Shown: positions 9,046 to 18,496, counted from the first letter of the stretch. The stretch: DNA of 64,000 nt from an uncultured Candidatus Melainabacteria bacterium (GCA_934693235.1 CAKUUY010000007.1:16025-80024); one strand, 5' to 3'. The notes: generated by a model not told the origin, from the letters alone. Numbers and translations are program-made.

Positions 9046-12000
9046 CTATTTTACCCATTTGAAACTTTTAACATAATTTTCACCATTGATGTCACCATTG
9101 ATATCTACAAAGAATATTCTATAAATATCAGTTACGTTTTTGATATTTGGAATTTTGGCAATGTCTTCTTGCAATAATAATTTTTCAGTTGAATCGTTTA
9201 TTCCTGGGATTGTGTTGAATAACGTGTTAAGTGAAACATTTTTAATTTTGCCGAAAACAGTTGTGATATTTTTAGTTAAGCTCCCGTAAATATTCATATC
9301 CGCAACAGATGTAATAATGTTGTAGGAACCAACCATGTACATATTTAAGTCGTTCCCGCTTGAGTATACGTTTATTTGGTCTGCAATTCCGTTTGTAATG
9401 TGTAAGTCGCCGGAAATACTTTCAAAGTTGCCTGTTTTAAGTGGAGTGACTAAATCTATTAAACTGTTGATTGATAGTCCGGTAAAACCTCCTTTTAACA
9501 GGTTTCCTGCTTTTAACAAGTATTCAAGAGAACCTAATTTTGGCATTCTACCATCTGCAATTTTGAAAGAACCCTCTCCATTTAATGTTTTGAAACAAGC
9601 ATCTTGAGAATCACCTTTGCAACTCAAATCAAAGTGACCGTTTACATTACCATAGACTTGACCTTTCAAATCAAACAAGGCTTCTGACATAATTGCTGCG
9701 TTTGCATTATCTAAATTAATATTAAGGTTTGTGTGATGTGTGTGTAAATTATGTTTGAATTGACCCAAGACTGAACCTTGAGCAATTTCAAACTTAAAGT
9801 TGTTTACATCAAGCAATCCGCTTTTGTTTAATCTGAGTAGAGCTGTAAAGTTATCAGCGTTAATGTTTCGGATTTTAACCTTGTCGGCTTCAATTCTTGC
9901 CTTTTGAATAATTATTTGCGAAATATCAATGTTTTGTGCATTTGAAGTTGTTGTATGCGGATTGTTTTTTGTCGCTTCTGCCTCCATGTCTTGTAAAGTA
10001 TCTGTAATTTTATTTACGTTTAAATCAGGGAGTTTTAGGGTTGCATTTTCAATTATATATGGAGGTGTTAATTTGTTGTGTATAACAGCGTTTAAATTAA
10101 TGTCGTTTGTGAGAACAGTGCCACGACTTTTTGCGTATATTTTATCGTTTTTGAAATCTAGGTTCACATCTCTTACAGTTGCATCAAAAAGAGGAATATC
10201 AATACTTGTAACGTCTAATTTTCCCTTAATTTTTGGATTTAATGATGTCCCATTAAGGACTAGATCGGATGTAAATACACCTTGTTTCATAAATGGTTTT
10301 CTAAATATTATGTTGAAAATTTTTGCATCGGTCGGATTTTGAGTTTTTATTTTGAAATTGTTAAATCCGATTATATTATTTTTTTGTAAGCTCATTATCC
10401 CAGATGCATTCAATTGAGTTTGCGCATAAGGTTTATTGTTTTGAGATAAAATAATTTTGTCGTATTGAAGATTGTTTATCTTAATTTTGTCAGGTGAAAG
10501 AGTACTATTAATTGATATTTTTACAGGATTTTCTACGTCTCCTATTGATGCTCCCATATAGTAAAGACTAGAGTTTTCAAGAATATTAAGAGTTGAATTT
10601 GTGTTGAGGTTGTTCAAGTTTCCGTTTATTTTGCTCGTTAATATTGCGTCTCCCTTTAGTTTTATCGGGTAAAGTGCGTTATTGTTGAAAAATTGGTCAA
10701 AGAATTCTTGAGTTGGTTTGGCATTTATGTATAAATTTAAATTTGGATTTGTTTGAATATTCAAAATTTTTCCGTTTACGAACAAAGGCATTTGACCCAA
10801 TTGTGAATTGATTCTGTTTAAATTTAATGTGTTATTCTTTAAAAGAACATTGCCGCTTTTTATGGTAAATTTAGTTTGTTTTGGATTGTAAAATAAACTT
10901 ACATCATTTAGTATTGAAAAAGCATTAAGATTATTGTTGGCAACTTTGGCTGCAATATCAACATTGCCGTTCAAAAACTCTATATCTTTAAATGCTTTTG
11001 CTGTTTTGGGAGGAAGAATATATTGCAATGCTTCATCATTAATCAAGTTCAAATCTAATGATTTAATCTTGCAGTTTCCATTTACAGTTCTGTTGTTGTC
11101 GAACATTTTTGCGACATTTAGCGAAATAAAGTAAGGACTTTTTTTGAATGTTCCCTGAAGTTTCGGAAGTTTGAAATTAGAGTTTTTTAGCTCAAAAGAA
11201 CTATTATTGTCAACAATGATAGCACTCTTAGCTCCACGGTTAGAATAAATATTTCCTTTTAAATATAAATTATTGTAATCAATATTTTGGATATTTCCGT
11301 TGTATTTCCCGACAAAACTTGTGTTAATAGTCGCCAAATCGTGCTTGTATGGTAGTTTTACAGCCGCAGGGAGTGTTTTGATTGCATCCCCGAGGTTAAA
11401 TCTATGGCTTAAAACTTCTGTATTACAGATATTGTCTTTGATTTTTCCTTTTATTTTAATAATTGAGTTGTTCAAACTTGATTGCAAATCAAAATCTGCG
11501 TCCATATTGTTGAATTTAATAATTCCAGAAGTTTTTGAAATTGCAACAGGAGCTCCTTTTAACTTTATGGAACTTGAAAGGAGTTCTATTGTTCCTTTTG
11601 CGAATAAGTTTTTGTTGAAAACTATGTCTTTTGGATTTTTTACTTTGCCGGTCAAATTAATAGAAGCATTTGTAAGTCCTTGCGCATTTTCAATCGGCTC
11701 TGTCAATTTTTGTATATCTGTAAGCATTGGGGATGTTTTTACAGTGCGCAAAAGTTTTGCAATGTCTTGACTTTTAGTTTCAATATTAAAATTAAGAATT
11801 CCGAGTAGCGAGCAAGTTCCTTTTACAGAAATTGGTTTACCATTTAATGTTGCTGTTTTACTTTGAAAAAGAGTGTTTTGGTTATCAAAATCAAGAGTGC
11901 CAGATGCGTTTTTAATTGTCATGTTATGGATGTCCAAAAATGAAACAATTCCGTCTCTAAAGTAAAATTGTCCCCAGCCATGCGGATTTTCCTTAGTTCC

Positions 12001-13503
12001 GATTATTTTTAAATTAATTCCTCCTTTACCTTTTATATCCATAATTGGAACGGGACCAAGCTCAAAATGTAAAATATCGTGCAACGGATTAAGAACGATT
12101 TGAGCAGTTTTGAGGTCTACGCTATCAGTACTTGTTATCATTAATTCTGAATATTTTGTATATAGGTTAATAGGACCTTTAACCCAAACTGTTTGAGATG
12201 GACTTGTAGGAACTTTTACATCAAGATTTAATTTATCTCCGAGGAATGCAATTTTGATAGTTGCTTTATCTGCGTTTGGAATAGGTTGAACCATATAAGC
12301 GTTAGAAACAAGAATATTCCCTTTGACATCAGGCATGTCTGCTTTTCCCTTGATTTCAAGGTTGCCAATTACATCACCTTTAAAAACAGTTTGTTTCAAC
12401 AAATGCAAATTAAGGTCAGGACTTAAATTTGCATTTCCGGGAAGAAGTGGGATTATATCTTCAGCTTTGGAATTATTTATTGTAATTTTTAAATTCAAGT
12501 TTGGAAATTTTTTATTTAATTTGGTAATTTTTCCGATAGCAAAAGCACTGATGTTCTTCCCTGTAATGCTTGCATCGTTTATTTGTAGACCATTCTTGAT
12601 AGTTGTAATATCCGATTTTAATGTTAATTTGCCGATGTGATGAATTGTATCAGCTTCGGTTTCACCGTATATTTCGAGGTTGTTAAGAAAAAGATTTGTT
12701 TGTATTTTTTTGTGCTTGTCCGGAGTTTCTGTTGTTTGTGCAGTGAAATTTATTATTCCGGACAACGATTTGATTTTTCCGTTGGACAAAGATTTTGCAT
12801 ATATTGAAAAATCAGACAAATCAAGGTTCGCAATATGTCCTGAAATGTCACATTGATCGTCAGAAATATTGTTGAGAGGTAATTTTAAGTCAATATCAGA
12901 TTTGATAAATGTTTTTTTCTTTCCTGTTTGGATTTCAGCAATCGTCGAAAAATCAATGTGTTTGTCGTATTCAAAATTGTTGACGGTCAAATACTGACCA
13001 TCAAGTTTCAAATTCTTTGATTGGATTTTATCGTCTAAATTTATACTATATGAATTAACCTGAATTCTGGCATGCGATAAAGTGAATGTAGGTTTTTCTT
13101 TTGGTAATTCAATAATATATTGTCCGAGTTTGAGCTTTGAATCCTTATCAAAAACGAGGTTTGTTTGAATATTTTCGGCAGAAAAATCGTGAATATCAAT
13201 TTCTTTGAAAATTAAAGGTAAAAGTCGGATGTTAAGATAAGGTTTTTCAATTCCAAAAGCTGTGGAATTGTCATTGTTCAAAATTGCAAAATTATCAGCT
13301 TTAATTTGCACCGCAGGAATAAGTCCCATTTTAAGAGTAGGATTTTTTAACGATATTTTATAACCACTTTGCTCTAGAACTGTTTGTTCAATAAAATCAA
13401 CTCTTGTAGGGAGATTTACTATAGCCGGAATCCCCCAGTAATAACCACTGAACAGAGCTGTCATTGAAAACAAAGTTATTAATATTTTTAAATTCCTGCT
13501 CAT
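9046..13503 (-). CDS. Giant AsmA/TamB-like envelope protein
   Basis: 1485 residues. An N-terminal membrane anchor (residues about 7-28, ILITLFSMTALFSGYYWGIP) leads into a very long repetitive beta-rich region. It has recurring segments of the sort LNLKITINNSKAEDI and FDVATIAS-type strands that are typical of AsmA-family proteins. The C-terminal 200 residues (GEGSFKIADGRMPKLGSLEYL) match the AsmA-like C-terminal region. Proteins of this family bridge the periplasm and help move lipids toward the outer membrane, so this supports a diderm envelope. I cannot place it in the TamB, YhdP or AsmA subgroup. It has its own leaderless-type promoter. Confidence 0.8.
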   Translation of the reverse strand: MSRNLKILITLFSMTALFSGYYWGIPAIVNLPTRVDFIEQTVLEQSGYKISLKNPTLKMGLIPAVQIKADNFAILNNDNSTAFGIEKPYLNIRLLPLIFKEIDIHDFSAENIQTNLVFDKDSKLKLGQYIIELPKEKPTFTLSHARIQVNSYSINLDDKIQSKNLKLDGQYLTVNNFEYDKHIDFSTIAEIQTGKKKTFIKSDIDLKLPLNNISDDQCDISGHIANLDLSDFSIYAKSLSNGKIKSLSGIINFTAQTTETPDKHKKIQTNLFLNNLEIYGETEADTIHHIGKLTLKSDITTIKNGLQINDASITGKNISAFAIGKITKLNKKFPNLNLKITINNSKAEDIIPLLPGNANLSPDLNLHLLKQTVFKGDVIGNLEIKGKADMPDVKGNILVSNAYMVQPIPNADKATIKIAFLGDKLNLDVKVPTSPSQTVWVKGPINLYTKYSELMITSTDSVDLKTAQIVLNPLHDILHFELGPVPIMDIKGKGGINLKIIGTKENPHGWGQFYFRDGIVSFLDIHNMTIKNASGTLDFDNQNTLFQSKTATLNGKPISVKGTCSLLGILNFNIETKSQDIAKLLRTVKTSPMLTDIQKLTEPIENAQGLTNASINLTGKVKNPKDIVFNKNLFAKGTIELLSSSIKLKGAPVAISKTSGIIKFNNMDADFDLQSSLNNSIIKIKGKIKDNICNTEVLSHRFNLGDAIKTLPAAVKLPYKHDLATINTSFVGKYNGNIQNIDYNNLYLKGNIYSNRGAKSAIIVDNNSSFELKNSNFKLPKLQGTFKKSPYFISLNVAKMFDNNRTVNGNCKIKSLDLNLINDEALQYILPPKTAKAFKDIEFLNGNVDIAAKVANNNLNAFSILNDVSLFYNPKQTKFTIKSGNVLLKNNTLNLNRINSQLGQMPLFVNGKILNIQTNPNLNLYINAKPTQEFFDQFFNNNALYPIKLKGDAILTSKINGNLNNLNTNSTLNILENSSLYYMGASIGDVENPVKISINSTLSPDKIKINNLQYDKIILSQNNKPYAQTQLNASGIMSLQKNNIIGFNNFKIKTQNPTDAKIFNIIFRKPFMKQGVFTSDLVLNGTSLNPKIKGKLDVTSIDIPLFDATVRDVNLDFKNDKIYAKSRGTVLTNDINLNAVIHNKLTPPYIIENATLKLPDLNVNKITDTLQDMEAEATKNNPHTTTSNAQNIDISQIIIQKARIEADKVKIRNINADNFTALLRLNKSGLLDVNNFKFEIAQGSVLGQFKHNLHTHHTNLNINLDNANAAIMSEALFDLKGQVYGNVNGHFDLSCKGDSQDACFKTLNGEGSFKIADGRMPKLGSLEYLLKAGNLLKGGFTGLSINSLIDLVTPLKTGNFESISGDLHITNGIADQINVYSSGNDLNMYMVGSYNIITSVADMNIYGSLTKNITTVFGKIKNVSLNTLFNTIPGINDSTEKLLLQEDIAKIPNIKNVTDIYRIFFVDINGDINGENYVKSFKWVK

Positions 13504-13509
13504 AATTAG

Positions 13510-13538
13510 ATTATACGATTAAAAAGGCTAAATGTAAA
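13510..13538 (-). promoter_or_regulatory. Promoter giving a leaderless start for the AsmA-like gene
   Basis: Read on the minus strand: TTTACA (13538-13533), 17-base spacer, TATAAT (13515-13510), then six bases and the ATG at 13503. The predicted transcription start falls on or next to the start codon. Confidence 0.7.
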
Positions 13539-13552
13539 ATGTAAATGTAATA

Positions 13553-13581
13553 TTGAAAATAACCTGAAAATATGTTAAAAT
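13553..13581 (+). promoter_or_regulatory. Conserved module promoter, class B copy 1
   Basis: TTGAAA (13553-13558), 17-base spacer ending ATGT (extended -10), TAAAAT (13576-13581). The same arrangement occurs before all five G-tract leaders. Only six bases separate the -10 box from the ATG at 13588, so the mRNA would be leaderless. Confidence 0.75.
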
Positions 13582-13587
13582 GCTAAT

Positions 13588-13668
13588 ATGAATTTAAAAG
13601 AAGAACTGAAAAATGTTGAATTTGTGGTGAAAAGCGCCGTCGGGGGGGGGGCTATCGCGGTGCGGTGA
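13588..13668 (+). CDS. 26-residue leader peptide ORF running into a ten-G tract (class B copy 1)
   Basis: A short ORF starting MNLKEELKNVEF. As read here it passes the G tract as AVGGGAIAVR and stops at TGA 13666-13668. A close relative lies at 50854. One more G would shift the ORF into the open frame at 13665-13931. The conserved promoter directly in front and conservation of the start in a second locus argue that it is real. Whether the peptide or the act of translation matters is unknown. Confidence 0.55.
   Translation: MNLKEELKNVEFVVKSAVGGGAIAVR
13642..13651 (+). repeat. G10 homopolymer tract
   Basis: Ten consecutive G in GCCGTC-G10-CTATCGCGG, inside the leader ORF. Such a run is out of place in this AT-rich sequence and is a candidate slipped-strand or transcriptional slippage site. 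Confidence 0.95.
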
Positions 13669-13931
13669 CGCACAAGCAGAATCAGTGTGTACAGAGGCAT
13701 AGAGTCGTAGATGCAAAGAGGCTTGGTCTGTTACGTGGAGTTAGGTTGCTAGGAAGTGGAGCAGCTAATCGGAACTTAAATTTCAGAGAGGGGTACGTGG
13801 GGAGTGCACTCTCTCGCATTTGTAACGTTCGCAGTAGCTCACTAACAATTGCGACCACGGTACAAGGCGGACAGGGGCACACGCATCACTCTAGCTCTGC
13901 AGTTCCCTTTGTCTCACAAAGAGAGAGGTAA
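13665..13931 (+). other. Alternative-frame extension of the class B leader
   Basis: An open frame of 88 codons entered from ATG 13588 only if the G tract is 11 (or 8) long. It encodes a basic, low-complexity product (THKQNQ...) partly made of interspersed-repeat sequence, such as SRICNVRSSSLT, which recurs as SRICSVRRSSLT in the 50931 frame. It ends 70 bases before the pilin ATG at 14002 and is not fused to it. It may act through translation or polarity rather than as a protein. Confidence 0.4.
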
Positions 13932-14001
13932 TGACTGCGTAATTGTCAAAACTGTAAAGAATAAAAATACGAATTAATATAATACAAGAAAGGAAAATAA
14001 C

Positions 14002-14790
14002 ATGAATGCAAAACATCAAATCCGAAAAGACCTTATTACTCTATTGCCTCAGTATCCGAGTAACTTTTCTGAAACGGACCATTCACTGCTCACCACTAAC
14101 TACTCATTCAGACAAAAATTCGCATTCACTCTTGCCGAAGTCCTCATCACTCTCGGGATTATTGGTGTTGTAGCAGCTTTGACTTTGCCTAATTTAATTG
14201 CAAACCATAGAGCTAAAGAGCTTGAAGCCGGTTTGAAGAAGAGTTCTTCCGTAATCCAACAAGCCCTTGAAATGGCGAATGCAGAAAATGGTGAACCGTT
14301 GACACCTGAAAGCGTAAATTGTTTTAAATTTAAGCATATATTAGTTCCATATTTGAAAGTTTTAAAAGATTGTGGTTCTGGAACGGAAATAGGCTCATGT
14401 GTGCCAAATCCGGAAGCCGGTCCATTCAGAGGCGAGGCAACTGCAACATATAAAACGTATAACAAATATACAGATGCGTCTCATAGCACGTTAGATGATG
14501 GACAACTTTTGTTAAGTGATGGAAGTTTTCTTTATTTTGAAAACAGTTGCGAGGTGGGTAGCAGAGTATACATATCAGTAGACGTTAACGGCTACAAAAA
14601 GGGACCAAATATTTGGGGACATGACTTATTTACGTTTCAGTTGATGGATAATGGAAAGTTGTTACCAATGGGAGCTCCCGGAACTACTTGGACAAATATG
14701 TGTTCTAGAACAAGTTCAGAACGTTATAACGGTATTGGGTGTACATCTAAAGCCTTGTCAGACCCAAATTATTTTAAAACACTGCCGTAA
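14002..14790 (+). CDS. Type IV prepilin-like protein with long leader (class B copy 1)
   Basis: 262 residues. A 35-40-residue hydrophilic leader precedes the class III cleavage motif FAFTLAEVLITLGIIGVVAA, with Glu at mature position 5 followed by the hydrophobic helix. The prepilin peptidase would cut before Phe. The C-terminal globular part contains paired cysteines and a DVNGYKKGPNIWGHDLFTF segment common in pilin-like pseudopilins. The ATG has its own AGAAAGGA site, and a TATAAT lies at 13978-13983, so it can be made without the G-tract leader. It shares the start MNAKH-IR-DL with 51527. Its role (pilus subunit, pseudopilin or competence pilin) cannot be told. Confidence 0.85.
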   Translation: MNAKHQIRKDLITLLPQYPSNFSETDHSLLTTNYSFRQKFAFTLAEVLITLGIIGVVAALTLPNLIANHRAKELEAGLKKSSSVIQQALEMANAENGEPLTPESVNCFKFKHILVPYLKVLKDCGSGTEIGSCVPNPEAGPFRGEATATYKTYNKYTDASHSTLDDGQLLLSDGSFLYFENSCEVGSRVYISVDVNGYKKGPNIWGHDLFTFQLMDNGKLLPMGAPGTTWTNMCSRTSSERYNGIGCTSKALSDPNYFKTLP

Positions 14791-14803
14791 AAGCAGTGTT
14801 TAT
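14777..14803 (+). terminator. Hairpin at the end of the pilin gene
   Basis: AAACACTGC pairs with GCAGTGTTT across a CGTAAAA loop that contains the stop codon. The following T run is short, so it may serve either strand. Confidence 0.55.
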
Positions 14804-14815
14804 AGAGTTATAACT

Positions 14816-15394
14816 TTAATATTCCTCACACAAAACTTCAAAGTAAGCTTGAGGATGGTGGCAATTCGGACATTTTTTAGGCGCAGATTTGCCATGGTGT
14901 ACGTAACCACATTCTCTGCACATCCAGTAAGTCTCTTTGTCTTTTGAAAAAACAGTGTTATTTTTTACGTTTTCGAACAGTTTTTTATACCTGTTTTCAT
15001 GGTGTTTTTCGGCTTCCACTACATGATGAAATGTTTCGGCAATTTTATCAAAACCCTCTTCTCGTGCCACTTTTTCTCCCTCCGGATAAAGAATAGACCA
15101 TTCTTCTTTTTCTCCTTTTATTGCACTTTCAAGGTTTTCTTTCGTTGTCCCAAGCTCAAATGGATAATCTGAATTTACGTGCCCAACAGTGTTGCCGATA
15201 TGTTCATAAAAAAGCTTTGCGTGTTCTTTTTCGTTTTCTGCGGTGATGAGAAATATTTCTGCGATTTGTTCGTAGCCCTCATTTTTAGCCTGTTTCGCAA
15301 AAAAGCTGTAACGATTTCTCGCTTGAGATTCTCCGGCAAATGCGTTTATTAAATTTTGTTCTGTTCGAGTGCCTTTCAAAGTTTTTTCTGTCAT
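14816..15394 (-). CDS. Rubrerythrin
   Basis: 192 residues, a peroxide-reducing di-iron protein of the cytoplasm. The ferritin-like domain carries the expected Glu/His ligands (AFAGESQARNRYSFFAKQA, ENEKEHAKLFYEH, VVEAEKHHENRY). The C-terminus is a rubredoxin-like domain with CRECGYVHHG and CPNCHHPQAYFE. The ATG at 15394 has an AGGAGGG site, so I do not use the upstream in-frame start at 15421. It points to an anaerobic or microaerophilic life with oxidative stress defence. Confidence 0.95.
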   Translation of the reverse strand: MTEKTLKGTRTEQNLINAFAGESQARNRYSFFAKQAKNEGYEQIAEIFLITAENEKEHAKLFYEHIGNTVGHVNSDYPFELGTTKENLESAIKGEKEEWSILYPEGEKVAREEGFDKIAETFHHVVEAEKHHENRYKKLFENVKNNTVFSKDKETYWMCRECGYVHHGKSAPKKCPNCHHPQAYFEVLCEEY

Positions 15395-15544
15395 ATTTTT
15401 CCCTCCTAAGATATTTTGCAAAACAATTTGAATATTGTAATTAGTCTGTTGGGTAATAGCATAAGGCTAAATATACTACTTTATTCGGATTATATGATGC
15501 GAAAATAAATTGATAATGTAAATGTAGAAGTAGGAAATTGAATT

Positions 15545-15700
15545 ATGGACTTGTTAAATTACACTAAAAAGTTATATGACAAAATAAAGTTTTACGACTC
15601 TGTTGCGCAAAACTCTTTTTCGGGACTGCATACGGTAAACCCTTTTGCAAAACCGATAAGTATTACTATTGTTTGGGTTGAAGAAGAAAACAATGATTAA
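15545..15700 (+). CDS. Small hypothetical protein, 51 residues
   Basis: An ATG-initiated ORF (MDLLNYTKKLYDKIKFYDS...) ending EEENNDstop. AGGAAATTGAATT upstream gives a possible ribosome binding site. It lies in the gap between rubrerythrin and the ABC ATPase gene, and its stop overlaps the ATPase stop by four bases on the opposite strand. No family recognised. It could be a chance ORF, but it fills the gap with plausible codon use. Confidence 0.4.
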   Translation: MDLLNYTKKLYDKIKFYDSVAQNSFSGLHTVNPFAKPISITIVWVEEENND

Positions 15701-16692
15701 ATTCTTATTCCGGTATTTTTATTAAAATAGTATATGTCAGCCGGATTAATACTTAATTCAAGAGTTTTGTCGATTGCAGTATCTGCAGAAAGTTTAGCGG
15801 AACATTTTTTGTTTCCGATATTAAAATATACAATTTTTTCGCTTCCCAAAAGTTCTGTTATTTCGACATCTACGCTTAGTTTTATTTTTCCGCCTGTAAT
15901 CATTTTTTCAGGACGAATGCCCAGAATTATGTCTTGTTTCCCAATATCAGGGATATGTTCACTTTCAATAAAATTCATTTGTGGTGAGCCAACAAAACCT
16001 GCAACAAAAGTGTTTGACGGGTTGTTGTAAATCTCTTCAGGTCCAGCTGCTTGTTGGATTTTCCCTTTGTCTAAAACGACAACTCTGTCGCCCATTGTTA
16101 ATGCTTCTGTTTGGTCATGAGTTACGTAAATAAATGTTGTTTGTAGTTTTTCGTGCAATTTTTTTATTTCAGAACGCATTTGAACACGAAGTTTTGCATC
16201 AAGGTTTGATAATGGTTCATCCATTAAGAAAACTTTTGGATTTCTTACAATTGCACGACCTAGCGCAACACGTTGTCTTTGTCCGCCGGACAATTGTTTT
16301 GGTTTTCGGTCCAAGTATTCACCCAAGTCCAAAATTTCTGCAGCTTCTTGAACTTTTTTCTCAATTGTTGATTTGTCAACTTTTCTCATTTTTAAACCGA
16401 ATGCAATATTTTCTCTAACAGTCATGTGCGGATATAATGCGTAACTTTGGAATACAAACGCGATATCTCTATCTTTAGGATGCACATTGTTAACTTTTTT
16501 GTCTCCAATGTAGATTTCACCGGACGTAATTTCTTCTAATCCTGCAATCATCCTTAAAAGAGTTGATTTGCCACAACCCGAGGCCCCGACAAGAACTACA
16601 AATTCTTTATCATTAATAGTTAAGTCGATATTATCTATAACTTTTTTCTTATCATATACTTTAGTTACGTTTTTTAAAACAACATTGCTCAT
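15697..16692 (-). CDS. ABC transporter ATP-binding protein, MalK/UgpC type
   Basis: 331 residues. Walker A is GASGCGKSTLLRM, the Q loop lies at FVFQSYALYPHMTVRENIAFGL, the signature is LSGGQRQRVALGRA, Walker B is VFLMDEPLSNLD, and the H-loop is YVTHD. A C-terminal TOBE-like regulatory domain follows (ILGIRPEKM...). This type energises sugar or sn-glycerol-3-phosphate importers and often serves several of them. No permease or binding protein is adjacent, so the substrate is open. GGGG ribosome binding site before the ATG. Confidence 0.9.
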   Translation of the reverse strand: MSNVVLKNVTKVYDKKKVIDNIDLTINDKEFVVLVGASGCGKSTLLRMIAGLEEITSGEIYIGDKKVNNVHPKDRDIAFVFQSYALYPHMTVRENIAFGLKMRKVDKSTIEKKVQEAAEILDLGEYLDRKPKQLSGGQRQRVALGRAIVRNPKVFLMDEPLSNLDAKLRVQMRSEIKKLHEKLQTTFIYVTHDQTEALTMGDRVVVLDKGKIQQAAGPEEIYNNPSNTFVAGFVGSPQMNFIESEHIPDIGKQDIILGIRPEKMITGGKIKLSVDVEITELLGSEKIVYFNIGNKKCSAKLSADTAIDKTLELSINPADIYYFNKNTGIRI

Positions 16693-16723
16693 TTTTATCC
16701 CCTTTTAAGCTCTCTGATTGCCT

Positions 16724-17842
16724 TTAGTTTTCTTTTTCAATTGGTAAAATTACATTGAAAGTTGTTCCTTTCATAACTTCTGAATTAACCCAAATTGCTC
16801 CGCCTATCCGCTTAAGTATTGTGTGTGCCGTTCCTAAAGAAATTGAACGGATAATATTTTTTTTATGAATTTTGTCTAATTGAGTGTAAGGTTCGAAAAT
16901 TCCATCTAATTCAGATTCTGCAAGTCCCATTCCTGTATCAGATACAGAGATTTTAACATATGAAAAACAGTTTGCGTTTTTTACGATTTTTGCACCGCTT
17001 TTTTCAACAACATCAATATTCGGATGGTTGATTTTTATTGAAATTATCCCAGCATCTGTTAGTTTTATTGATGTTTCAAGAACATTTTGAAGTATGATTT
17101 TAATAATGTTTTCGTCATTGTAAATTGCTTTTTTGTTAAAATCTTCGGTGTCATATTCGATAGTTAAATTTTTTAAACTCAGTTCTTTTTCGTTATTCTT
17201 AACGACTGTTTGAACGGTATTCATAAGATCAAAAATTTGATTATTGCAGGTAAATAAAGAAGATTCTGCTTGTGCAAATTCGAGAAATTTATCCATAAAA
17301 TATAATAATTCAGTTGAATTTTTGTTGATGATTTTAACATATTTTTCTTGCTTGTCATTGATTTTTCCGCCCATTCCATCCATTAAAGCTTGAGAAAAAC
17401 CGATAATTGATTGAATTGGTGACTTAAATTCATTTGAAAGTTTTGCAATCATCACATTCTTTTCTTTATTAAGACGTCCTGTCTTCTCAGCAATAGTTAA
17501 AACATTTGTCATTGCAGTTACATCTCGAATTGTTATGAAATATTGTTCAATGTATTTTTTAGCGTTCATTTCAATGAAAATTTCTTTGCCATCGGTTGTA
17601 AATGCTCCTGTTACGATAGAATTCTTTTTTGAATAAGATTTTTGAGCGGAAGTGAGACCGTTTACAACAATTTCATCAAAATACATGCCTTTTAAATCAG
17701 CAGCTCTTGTTTCAAAAATAATGGATGCTTTGTCGTTTGCCCAAATTATTCTTCCGTCAAAATCAATAACGAAAACAGCATCAGGCAAGTTTTTTAAGAC
17801 TTCTTTAGGATTTATGTTGCTGAATAAATTAAAAAAATTCAT
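16724..17842 (-). CDS. PAS-domain histidine-kinase-like protein lacking the phospho-acceptor His
   Basis: About 372 residues from the ATG at 17842. This start is preferred to 17884 because a TATACT box lies just upstream of it. A PAS domain (LKNLPDAVFVIDFDGRIIWAN) is followed by a HisKA-type helix reading KLSNEFKSPIQSIIGFSQAL and an HATPase domain. The usual S-H-E-[LF] has Asn in place of His (codon 17432-17434). The N box reads LETSIKLTD where LSNAIKFT is expected. The G1 box DTGMGL is intact and G2 is weakened. No membrane segment and no adjacent response regulator. Probably a pseudokinase or sensor adaptor. Confidence 0.8.
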   Translation of the reverse strand: MNFFNLFSNINPKEVLKNLPDAVFVIDFDGRIIWANDKASIIFETRAADLKGMYFDEIVVNGLTSAQKSYSKKNSIVTGAFTTDGKEIFIEMNAKKYIEQYFITIRDVTAMTNVLTIAEKTGRLNKEKNVMIAKLSNEFKSPIQSIIGFSQALMDGMGGKINDKQEKYVKIINKNSTELLYFMDKFLEFAQAESSLFTCNNQIFDLMNTVQTVVKNNEKELSLKNLTIEYDTEDFNKKAIYNDENIIKIILQNVLETSIKLTDAGIISIKINHPNIDVVEKSGAKIVKNANCFSYVKISVSDTGMGLAESELDGIFEPYTQLDKIHKKNIIRSISLGTAHTILKRIGGAIWVNSEVMKGTTFNVILPIEKEN

Positions 17843-18085
17843 AGTTGCAATACTTTCGTTAATGTAGTATACTTTATATAACATTTATATATTAAAATCG
17901 ACTACATTGTACTTTAAATATAGCATAAACAGTTTGTAATAAGAGGTTTTATATTAATTTTTGTAATTTTTTATTTACAAACTAGCAAAAAAATTTTTTT
18001 TCATGTTTTAAAACAACAAACGAGATATAGAGTGATAAGTTGCGGCATGGTGCTGTAACCCCGAACAAAGAAAGAGGATGTGACT

Positions 18086-18430
18086 ATGAACGATATTCCA
18101 AAAAACGCGCAAGGTCTAAGCATTCCACAACAAACGACAAAAATTGAACAAGTGAAACCTGAAGCTATTGATGCTCAAACTCAAAAGCCGGTAGATGTTC
18201 AGCCCAAAGAAATTAAAGAAATCCCGGAAAATCCGGCTGACAGATCTGCTGTTAAGGTTGATAATCTTGAAAATGATTTGAAAATTTTTGCTGCAAATCC
18301 AGAATTGGCTCAAAAAGCTCTTGAAGTAGCTGAATTGGCAGAAAAACGTTATGAAGATGAGGGTGTTGAACAGCCTGAATTGAAAGCGTTAGCTGTTGGT
18401 AAAGCTTTTGTAGAAGAGTTTCAAAAATAA
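18086..18430 (+). CDS. Hypothetical acidic protein, 114 residues
   Basis: Start at ATG 18086, seven bases after AGAGGA; a GTG six bases earlier is less likely. The first 60 residues are Pro/Gln/Lys-rich and probably disordered. The rest is helical (DLKIFAANPELAQKALEVAE, then EQPELKALAVGKAFVEEF). No signal peptide or membrane segment. Family not recognised. It stands between the kinase-like gene and the flg genes, in the opposite orientation to both. Confidence 0.7.
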   Translation: MNDIPKNAQGLSIPQQTTKIEQVKPEAIDAQTQKPVDVQPKEIKEIPENPADRSAVKVDNLENDLKIFAANPELAQKALEVAELAEKRYEDEGVEQPELKALAVGKAFVEEFQK

Positions 18431-18496
18431 CGTTGTTATATTTTAAATAACTCATTCATAAGATAAATTGAGCAATAAACGTTACAAATAATATGT

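Noticed and set aside
9335..12640. Several plus-strand frames of 66-156 codons
   Set aside because: They are antisense to the AsmA-like gene, lack start signals and have no protein-like features.
13642..13651. G tracts as an assembly artefact
   Set aside because: Five independent sites carry it in the same conserved context. Length calling errors remain possible, but the tract itself is real.
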